Assembly (NCBI RefSeq): GCF_014646895.1
Contig: NZ_BMOD01000006.1
Span: 1 to 64,000 of the forward strand
Direction: 5' to 3'
Length of the DNA stretch: 64,000 nt
Source of the DNA: Deinococcus roseus
GTDB lineage: Bacteria > Deinococcota > Deinococci > Deinococcales > Deinococcaceae
Below are positions 58,095 to 64,000 of the stretch, in pieces. Made by a program: the position numbers and the translations under genes. How positions within the stretch are numbered: position 1 is the first letter of the stretch; every line of letters begins with the position of its first letter. Under the pieces are notes generated by a model. It was given only the letters and a program-made list of their open reading frames with translations, had not been told where the DNA came from and did not search any database.

Positions 58095-59452
58095 GGTGTT
58101 CCTTTCTGGAAATGTTTCTGCAGGTGCATCAGGGCCGTGTGGGCCTGTTCAAAACTGTTCTGATCGGGCAGGTCTCCATAGCGAACCGGCAGGTAGGCTG
58201 CGGTGATGGCCTCCACCCAGCCCCGCATTTCAGGGTGCTGCACACCGATCTGAACAGCGTATTCTTTTGGTGTGTTGCTGGGAAGGCGACCCAGACCCTG
58301 TGTTGCCATCAGGTCCAGAAAGTCATGGTAAAGCTTGCGCACCCCCTGCAAGGTCACCTGAGCAGGGAGAAGGTGGGCCCTGTGCTGTGCAGGTTCCTGT
58401 CTTGCACTTTGACGTCCAGATCGTGCTTTCCACAGGATCCAGCCTGCCAGCCCCACAGGGATCAAAAAAGGCCACCAGGGGAAACCTGCATTGTTTTGCT
58501 CAGGCTTGGCAGGAAGGTCAGCAGGTTCTGGGGGTGCTGCCAGCTCTTTTGGTTCAGGTTGCAAATGTTCGGGAGGTCGGAACCTGTCTTCCACAACTGC
58601 ACCTTCTCCAGAAGCACTTTTGCGGTTGTAGAGCTGGCTGTAGACCACTGCAGCAGCCAGGACGCTCAGCAGGGCCAGCATCAGCAACAGATCTGAAAGG
58701 CTGCGATGCCGCTTGCTGGACACGTTTCCCATCAGGAGCAACCCGACAGTGAACAGCAGAAGAAAAGAGAACAGCACAAGCTGCTGGACGCCCCAAAGCC
58801 CTGTGATGCGAGGCATGGTGTTTCTGGAAGCAGGAGCATTCTGGGCGTCTGGGCCTGCAGGCGCTTCTGAGGCCTCCACTCCTGATGGTTCAGCTGGTTG
58901 GTTCAAGGACTCGGGCTGCCAGATGCGGAAATTCAGTTGCTGGGCCAGCCAGCGTGTGGGAGGAGCAGGCAGCAGGGTGGTCAGGGGAATCAGCATTATG
59001 AGCACACCTGCCATCAGCAGGGGAATGCGGCCCGGGCGGCTGTTCATAGTGTTCTTTTCTGAACGGGCAAGGGCAGCACAGAACAGCCCCACTGTGCCCA
59101 TCATGGAGGGAAAAGCCGCCCACAACAGGGCCAGGCCCACCAGGGAAGGAAGGCTGCCCTGCAAGATGTTGTGGCTCAGCCGGACCAGCAGCCATCCTGA
59201 AAACGCAGCAACCAGAAAAGCTCCGCTCATGCGCAGAGGATCCGGGTAAAGCAAAGCAGCGGGCAGGAGGGCAGCCACCACAGGCAGAGAGCCATACAAA
59301 TGCAGGTGCTCTGGGTGAAACCTCTGCAGAAACAGGCCCACCAGCACCAGCATCCAGGGGAGCCACCAGGGCTCCAGCCAGCCCGCACCCACCAGCGGAA
59401 CAAGCACAGCCAGATGGGTCCAGGACAGATTCCAGCGCTGTGTGTTTTGCAT
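58091..59452 (-). CDS. DUF4129 domain membrane protein
   Basis: The 453-residue protein has about four to five N-terminal helices (to about 160), an outside segment with low complexity, a membrane helix near 213-232, another near 250-275 and a further one near 330-345. The C-terminal DUF4129 domain (about 375-450) has the LYHDFLDLMATQGLGRLPSNTPKEYA pattern. Such proteins are often fused to or partnered with transglutaminase-like enzymes. It opens the operon with moxR and the DUF58 gene. Confidence 0.85.
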   Translation of the reverse strand: MQNTQRWNLSWTHLAVLVPLVGAGWLEPWWLPWMLVLVGLFLQRFHPEHLHLYGSLPVVAALLPAALLYPDPLRMSGAFLVAAFSGWLLVRLSHNILQGSLPSLVGLALLWAAFPSMMGTVGLFCAALARSEKNTMNSRPGRIPLLMAGVLIMLIPLTTLLPAPPTRWLAQQLNFRIWQPESLNQPAEPSGVEASEAPAGPDAQNAPASRNTMPRITGLWGVQQLVLFSFLLLFTVGLLLMGNVSSKRHRSLSDLLLMLALLSVLAAAVVYSQLYNRKSASGEGAVVEDRFRPPEHLQPEPKELAAPPEPADLPAKPEQNNAGFPWWPFLIPVGLAGWILWKARSGRQSARQEPAQHRAHLLPAQVTLQGVRKLYHDFLDLMATQGLGRLPSNTPKEYAVQIGVQHPEMRGWVEAITAAYLPVRYGDLPDQNSFEQAHTALMHLQKHFQKGTP

Positions 59453-59536
59453 TCATCCCCCATGATCTTTCAAAAACCAACACATTGGATACAGCATTAT
59501 GGCATGTGGGTGCAGCAGCGCACAGGTCTGGCTGCC

Positions 59537-60460
59537 TCAGAGAAATTTTTTCCAGTTTCCAGAAGTCAGCAGATTCACATGGCGCACCATGTCCAGCCAG
59601 CGGCTCATGGGCCGTTCGGCCCAGCTCACCTCTTTCAGGGCAGGACGGGGGATCAGGAAGCACAGGTGTTGCAGGTTCATCAGCAAAATGCGGGCTTCGG
59701 CGGTTTCATCGTCTGGCAAAGGCTGAATTTTGCGGTAGGCTTCCAGCATGTTCTGGCTGGCTTGCAGCGGCACCCCCACCAGATCGTGGGCAGGATCTCC
59801 CCATCCGCAGGCTCCCCAGTCGATCAGGGCAGCAAATTCCCCCTTGCTGTCCACCATCACATTGGTGCCCTGCATGTCCCCATGTCGGAAGGTGTGGTGT
59901 TCTGGCGGCAAGACATACGGCTTGAGCCGGGCCACCCAGCTTTGCAACCAGCGGGCTTCTTCCAGCGTGAAATGCCCATCGGTGGCAAAGCCTTCAATCC
60001 AGTCTTCGGGAGATCCCACATCTTCAAGGTGCAGCCCCTGGACTGCAGTGGGATCCGGCAGATGATGCACCTTGACCAGTTCACGTCCCACCTGTTCCCA
60101 GACCTCAGCATTTTCTGCAGGGGAACGCTGCAGGGATTCCAGATTCACCCCATTCACTTTTTCATAAATGCTGTACGGTACGGGCAGAATCTGCAAAGAG
60201 CCATCAAAAAACCGCAGCTCAGGGGTGGTCACTCCGGCAGCAGTCAAGGCGGGGACAGCCACAGATTCCTTGGTCAGGGCCTCAATGAACGGCGGGGCAT
60301 TTCTGGGAATGCGCAGGATCCACTTTCCTCCCAGGTCGTACACCCGATTGAAAATCCCGGTCTGGGGAAGGGGGGTGATGTCCAGTCCAGCCAGTTGATG
60401 CTGCTCCAGCAGAGATTGCAGGATTTCAGGGGTCAGGTCAGGAAAATCAGGCAATTGCAA
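59537..60460 (-). CDS. Aminoglycoside phosphotransferase-like kinase
   Basis: The 307-residue protein has the APH/choline-kinase fold. The N-lobe has WILRIPRN with the ATP lysine replaced by Arg in this strand. The catalytic loop is FRHGDMQGTNVM (Asp about 198) and the metal loop is ALIDWGACGWGDPAHDL. This superfamily phosphorylates antibiotics, sugars and lipids; the substrate cannot be told. It is alone between the DUF4129 operon and a pentapeptide gene. Confidence 0.85.
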   Translation of the reverse strand: MQLPDFPDLTPEILQSLLEQHQLAGLDITPLPQTGIFNRVYDLGGKWILRIPRNAPPFIEALTKESVAVPALTAAGVTTPELRFFDGSLQILPVPYSIYEKVNGVNLESLQRSPAENAEVWEQVGRELVKVHHLPDPTAVQGLHLEDVGSPEDWIEGFATDGHFTLEEARWLQSWVARLKPYVLPPEHHTFRHGDMQGTNVMVDSKGEFAALIDWGACGWGDPAHDLVGVPLQASQNMLEAYRKIQPLPDDETAEARILLMNLQHLCFLIPRPALKEVSWAERPMSRWLDMVRHVNLLTSGNWKKFL

Positions 60461-60495
60461 ATGAACCTCCAGAAGTGCAGTTCAAAAGGACTGCT

Positions 60496-61131
60496 TCAGG
60501 TTTCAGGAGCATCATTCACCACCACACCCAGCAAATGGGCCAGTTCGGGAAGCTGGGCGGTTTCAATGATGGCTCCCTGCAGGTTTTGCACCTGCACCCG
60601 AAAGCCAGAAAGCGTACTGCCCCTCAGGTCGGTTTCTTCCAGTTTGCATTCCCTGAGGTTGGTTTTGCTGAGGGTGCAGTTCCTGAAAACAGCCTTGCTG
60701 AGGTCCACCCGGTCAAAGCTGGCATCTGTGAAGTTGGTGTCCTTGAAGTGGGCCTGCTTGAAATTGCCCTGCCAGAAACTGAGTCGGGCATCACAGCCCT
60801 CCAGAATCAGATGGGCAGATTCCAGGCCTGTGAACTGGGCTCCCAGCAGCCTGCACTGGTACATGCGGATGCGAGTCAGGCCGGCTTCATGCCACCTGAG
60901 GCCCGACAGATTGCAGTGTTCCATCAGCACATCTTGCATGCGGGTCCATTCCCAGAGGGTTTCACTCAGGTCGCTGTCCTGAAAGAGCACCCCCTGAAAA
61001 GTCACCCCATGCACTTCGGTGCCAGACCAGTCGGTTTCCAGCAGCAAAGATGCATAACTGCTTTCTGAGAGCAGGTCGGGGGCATCGGGATTCAGTTTTT
61101 TGGGCAATTTGGGGAGGGTCAGTCTGGTCAT
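60496..61131 (-). CDS. Pentapeptide-repeat protein
   Basis: The 211 residues are dominated by A(D/N)LXX-type pentapeptides (about 40-195), for example FQDSDLSETLWEW, CNLSGLRW, ANFTDASFDRVDLSKAVFRNCTL (split). They should form a right-handed quadrilateral beta helix, a DNA-mimic shape in proteins such as MfpA and Qnr. No gyrase-specific feature is seen. The ATG at 61131 is the first in-frame start after the divergent promoter region; the longer frame opposing the gene at 61255 is a shadow. Confidence 0.85.
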   Translation of the reverse strand: MTRLTLPKLPKKLNPDAPDLLSESSYASLLLETDWSGTEVHGVTFQGVLFQDSDLSETLWEWTRMQDVLMEHCNLSGLRWHEAGLTRIRMYQCRLLGAQFTGLESAHLILEGCDARLSFWQGNFKQAHFKDTNFTDASFDRVDLSKAVFRNCTLSKTNLRECKLEETDLRGSTLSGFRVQVQNLQGAIIETAQLPELAHLLGVVVNDAPET

Positions 61132-61254
61132 GGTGGTTTCAGATGAAGCAGAAATGGGGTTCTCTGTTCCACTGTAACTGAATTTTTTGCCGGAGCTGTC
61201 AGGTTTGCAGAAGATGAGAGGTTTATACTGAAAGGGCACCAACCGGAGGAAAAC

Positions 61255-61752
61255 ATGAAAAAAGCTGTTTTGTTGCTGTCCACTTTTGCTGTTCTGGGGC
61301 TGGGATCTGCTCTGGCTGCTGCACCCGAAGACAACCTTGCTGGCACAGAGCTGTGCATCGACAACAACTCCTTCACTGCGCAGGTGGGCAGCCTGGGAAC
61401 CACCTCCCAGAAAGTGGCGCAGGGACTGTATGACTATTTTGTGGCCACCGCCACTGCCAGCAAGATTCCCTTCAAAGAGATGGGAGACCAGTCTTGTGTG
61501 AATTGGGCCGTGAATTTTGCTGTGGAAGCCACCAACGGCAACCCCAGGGCCTGGGTCACCACCCTGACGGTCAGTGATGATGGGGCTTATGCCAGCCTGA
61601 ACAAGGACGATCTGTACACCTATCCTGTGGTGATCTGGTGGGATTATTACTTCGGATACTCTGCCAGCAACGATGGTCTGGGACAGTACCTCATTGATGG
61701 AGGCAAAGAGCTGATTGATGAACTGCTGGAAGCCTACATCAAGGTGAATTGA
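61255..61752 (+). CDS. Secreted hypothetical protein, 165 aa
   Basis: A signal peptide (MKKAVLLLSTFAVLGLGSALA, cut near ALA-A) precedes a mature part of about 144 residues with two cysteines (about 34 and 81) that could form a disulfide. It is acidic and ends in a helix. There is no family match by eye. A TATACT box lies about 35 nt before the ATG, and GGAGGA is the ribosome site. It is divergent from the pentapeptide gene and is followed by a very strong terminator. Confidence 0.8.
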   Translation: MKKAVLLLSTFAVLGLGSALAAAPEDNLAGTELCIDNNSFTAQVGSLGTTSQKVAQGLYDYFVATATASKIPFKEMGDQSCVNWAVNFAVEATNGNPRAWVTTLTVSDDGAYASLNKDDLYTYPVVIWWDYYFGYSASNDGLGQYLIDGGKELIDELLEAYIKVN

Positions 61753-61776
61753 TTCAGCGGCACACCCAGCGGTACA

Positions 61777-61812
61777 CAAGGGAAAGACCCCCAACTGGGG
61801 GTCTTTCCCTTG
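61777..61812. terminator. Bidirectional terminator
   Basis: CAAGGGAAAGACCCCC and its exact complement form a 16-bp stem around AACT, between the gene at 61255 and convergent pyrF. T-rich arms lie on both sides. Confidence 0.85.
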
Positions 61813-61816
61813 TCTG

Positions 61817-62647
61817 TTACTTCTGAGCAGCCTGATTCAACTGGTCTTTAAACCTGATGGCCGCCTGCACTGCTGCCTCCACACCCAGGTCTGCACTGGC
61901 GTACTGGATGCCTCTGGAGGCACTGACCACGGCACCAGAACCGTCTTCATGGAAAGCATCTACCAGATCTTCTGCTTTTGCCCCCTGAGCCCCCAGGCCG
62001 GGCAACAGCAGGGTGGCTCTGGGCATCAGATCCCGGAACTTTTTCAGTTCTGCCGGGTGGGTGGCTCCCACCACTGCCCCCACACTGCTGAGCCCTTCTC
62101 CTTCTTCTGCACCCAGGCTGTCCAGGGCTTTTGCCACCACTTCGGCCAGCAGGCCATCCGGGGTGGAAAGGTCCTGCAGGTCTTTTGATCCAGGATTGGA
62201 GGTTTTGACCAGCACAAAGACCCCGCCTCCATTTTTGCGCCCTGCATCCACAAAGGGCCTGAGGGTTTCAAAACCCAGGTAGGGATTGACGGTCAGGGCA
62301 TTTCCGGCGTGCTCTCCGGTCATCCAGGCCTGGGCGTAGGCTTCTGCAGTGCTGCCAATGTCTCCGCGTTTGGCGTCCAGCAGCACAGGCAAGTCCAGGG
62401 TGCGGGCCAGTCGCATCAGTTCGATCATGAATTCAATGCCCTGCAGGCCCATGGCTTCATAAAAAGCGGCCTGGGGTTTCACACAGGCCGCGTGGGGAGC
62501 AACACCTTCCAGCACCGCCAGCGTTTGCCTTTTCATCTGTTCAAAACTGCCGTGTGCAGCCAGCCTCGGGTCCAGGCCCAGGCACAGGCGGGTGTTCTGT
62601 TTTTCGCTTCGTTCCCTCAGTCTCTGCTGAAACACAATGTCCTCCAC
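61817..62647 (-). CDS. pyrF: Orotidine 5'-phosphate decarboxylase, type 2
   Basis: This makes UMP from OMP. The 276-residue size is that of the longer type 2 subfamily found in Deinococcus, Mycobacterium and myxobacteria. Its motif LLDAKRGDIGSTAEAYAQAW holds the catalytic Lys-Asp set, and LLLPGLGAQGAK binds phosphate. The region shares no other pyrimidine gene. It is divergent from the oxidoreductase at 62794. Confidence 0.96.
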   Translation of the reverse strand: MEDIVFQQRLRERSEKQNTRLCLGLDPRLAAHGSFEQMKRQTLAVLEGVAPHAACVKPQAAFYEAMGLQGIEFMIELMRLARTLDLPVLLDAKRGDIGSTAEAYAQAWMTGEHAGNALTVNPYLGFETLRPFVDAGRKNGGGVFVLVKTSNPGSKDLQDLSTPDGLLAEVVAKALDSLGAEEGEGLSSVGAVVGATHPAELKKFRDLMPRATLLLPGLGAQGAKAEDLVDAFHEDGSGAVVSASRGIQYASADLGVEAAVQAAIRFKDQLNQAAQK

Positions 62648-62793
62648 ACTGCTCTGAAAGGTCCAGCCTCTCAGGAATCAACACAGGATAACCCCTGCTG
62701 CAGATTTCAGGGCATAAAGTCTAAACGGGTGCAGATCGTTTTTCCTCTGGACAAACTCACCCCCGATCTGGAAATTCGCGTTATAAAGAACGC

Positions 62794-63864
62794 ATGACCT
62801 CGAGACCCCTGAATGTGAAGCCCCTGAATGTGGCCCTGCTCGGGTACGGATTTGCAGGCAAGACCTTTCATGCACCCCTGATTGCCAGCGTGCCAGAGCT
62901 GAAATTGCATGTGGTGTCCTCCAGTCAACCTGAAAAAGTGCATGTGGATTTCCCGGATGCTGTGGTGGAAACAGATCCCTATGTTGCCCTTGCCAGAGAG
63001 GATGTGGATCTGGTGGTGATCGCCACCCCCAACACCACCCACTTTGATCTGGCCAAAGCGGCTTTGCTGGCAGGTAAACACGTGGTCGTGGACAAGCCTT
63101 TCACTTTGACCACCGTGGAGGCCAGAGAACTGGACACCCTGGCAGCCCGCTCTGAACTCCTGCTCTCGGTGTTTCACAACCGGCGCTGGGATGCAGATTT
63201 CCTGACCTTAAAGCAGCTTGTTGCAGAGGGCACCCTGGGACGCATTGTGCATTTTGAATCCCATTTTGACCGTTACCGTCCCAGTGTGGTGAACCGCTGG
63301 CGGGAACAGGATTTGCCCGGAAGTGGTTTGTGGTACGACCTCGGACCGCACGTGCTGGATCAGGCGGTGCAGCTTTTTGGCTGGCCTGAAACCCTGCAGG
63401 CAGATCTGGCGGTGCAGCGCGATGGAGGTCAGGCCACTGACTTTTTCCATGTGACGCTGGGTTACGGTTCCCTCAGGGTCATTTTGCATGGTTCCATGCT
63501 GGTGGCTGCGCCCAATCCCAGGTTCATCGTGCATGGAGCGTCTGGAAGTTACATCAAATATGGGCTGGACACCCAGGAAAGTGCCCTCAAAGCAGGAGAC
63601 AAGCCCGGAGATCCCAACTGGGGCCATGACCCTGAAAAAGGCACCCTCTACACCCAGCAAGACGGCCAGATCCAGCAGCAAACCGCAGAAAACCAGAGCG
63701 GCACATACCAGACCTACTATCAGGGCATCGCTTCAGCTTTGCAGCAAGATGCTTTCAATCCAGTGACCGCAGAGCAGGCCATCTGGGTGATGGAACTGTT
63801 GGAACGTGCAGAGGAATCTGCCCAGACGGGAAGCCGTCTGGTACTCGAAAGGAAAACCCCATGA
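62794..63864 (+). CDS. Gfo/Idh/MocA-family oxidoreductase
   Basis: The 356-residue NAD(P)-dependent dehydrogenase probably acts on a sugar or sugar derivative. The Rossmann loop is LLGYGFAGKTFHAPL (10-24), the catalytic pair region is HVVVDKPFTL (EKP-like Lys), and GLWYDLGPHVLDQAVQLFG holds the Gfo-type His/Asp. A TATAAA box lies 6 nt before the ATG without a Shine-Dalgarno sequence, so it is probably leaderless. It overlaps the next gene by 4 nt. Confidence 0.93.
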   Translation: MTSRPLNVKPLNVALLGYGFAGKTFHAPLIASVPELKLHVVSSSQPEKVHVDFPDAVVETDPYVALAREDVDLVVIATPNTTHFDLAKAALLAGKHVVVDKPFTLTTVEARELDTLAARSELLLSVFHNRRWDADFLTLKQLVAEGTLGRIVHFESHFDRYRPSVVNRWREQDLPGSGLWYDLGPHVLDQAVQLFGWPETLQADLAVQRDGGQATDFFHVTLGYGSLRVILHGSMLVAAPNPRFIVHGASGSYIKYGLDTQESALKAGDKPGDPNWGHDPEKGTLYTQQDGQIQQQTAENQSGTYQTYYQGIASALQQDAFNPVTAEQAIWVMELLERAEESAQTGSRLVLERKTP

Positions 63865-64000
63865 ATTTGCAAACCGACATCCAGCGCATCCAGCAGCAGG
63901 AAGAAACCCTGCGCTTCGAGGCTTTCGATTTTGACACCGCCTGGGAACTGGGCAACGCCATCCGGGAAATTGCCCTGCAGGAAGGCAAAGGGGTGGTCAT
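63861..64000 (+). CDS. UPF0303 / haem-degrading-domain protein (partial)
   Basis: Only the first 46 codons are in the window. The opening, with LRFEAFDFDTAWELGNAIREIAL, fits the UPF0303 family related to HbpS-type haem-binding proteins. The start overlaps the end of the oxidoreductase gene (ATGA), so both are co-translated. The rest runs off the window edge. Confidence 0.7.
   Translation, partial: MNLQTDIQRIQQQEETLRFEAFDFDTAWELGNAIREIALQEGKGVV

Noticed and set aside
60496..61794. Extended 432-codon version of the pentapeptide gene
   Set aside because: The upstream part is antisense to a secreted protein with a signal peptide, ribosome site and terminator.
1..64000. Prophage, integrative element or insertion sequence
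   Set aside because: No integrase, transposase, portal, tail or relaxase motif and no terminal inverted repeats around a transposase-sized frame were seen. Base composition looks even apart from short AT-rich promoters.

Overview
The window looks like a chromosomal segment from Deinococcus or a close relative. This is inferred from an rsr (Ro60/TROVE) gene with associated small RNAs, a bacterial RIO kinase, many genes whose only start signal is a TANNNT box 6-9 nt before the ATG (a leaderless pattern described in Deinococcus), and lineage-type hypothetical proteins. A secreted GH5 endoglucanase and a second GH-A hydrolase suggest a plant-polymer degrader. There is no transposase, phage gene or CRISPR array.

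Layout. 1-490: two 5S rRNA genes (the first cut by the window edge) and tRNA-Gly. 514-3779 (minus): cdaA-cdaR-def-fmt, joining c-di-AMP synthesis to N-terminal formyl-Met processing. 4094-8117: an unknown regulatory-looking protein, a nucleoside hydrolase, a cyclase-family amidohydrolase, a zinc ribbon and a P-loop kinase. 8211-13553: PEGA protein, CoA-binding protein, hemL and dnaX with a built-in frameshift site. 13829-19583: mgsA, TRIC channel, MerR and HAD proteins, peroxiredoxin and an OmpR-type regulator. 19917-25827: murJ, tRNA-Ser, a C39-like peptidase, a 45-residue membrane protein, and LysR divergent from a PLP dehydratase. 25880-30895: GH-A hydrolase, RIO kinase, hflX and a coiled-coil protein. 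31154-36464: AEC transporter, a TRAP transporter split into convergent dctQM and dctP units, and DAHP synthase fused to chorismate mutase. 36646-40856 (minus): tatC, tatA, glmU, lgt, a glutaredoxin-like protein and a DUF456 protein. 41274-44677: thiolase, hydroxyacyl-CoA dehydrogenase and two CAP-domain lipoproteins.

The standout region is 44800-46081, about 1.3 kb without a protein gene directly upstream of rsr. It holds three tRNA-shaped RNAs (Leu/Ser-, His- and Asn-like), each interrupted by 66-75 nt in the anticodon arm, a tRNA-Ala-like gene with a broken acceptor stem, and several hairpin RNAs. A roughly 20-nt motif (GTCG-N7-TGGGTTAYC-like) recurs about eight times, often about 150 nt apart, both inside the tRNA insertions and in the stem-loop RNA just before rsr. 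I interpret this as a multi-copy Y RNA locus in which Ro-binding modules have been grafted into tRNA scaffolds. The sequences and pairings are seen directly; the function is inferred.

47938-64000: GH5 cellulase divergent from a cytochrome P450, gltX, a DUF2339 membrane protein with a pterin dehydratase, a MoxR-DUF58-DUF4129 operon, a phosphotransferase-like kinase, a pentapeptide-repeat protein, a secreted protein, pyrF, an oxidoreductase and a truncated UPF0303 gene. Degenerate GGCTCTC-type heptamer tracts in inverted pairs mark at least four intergenic spacers and look like one dispersed repeat family.
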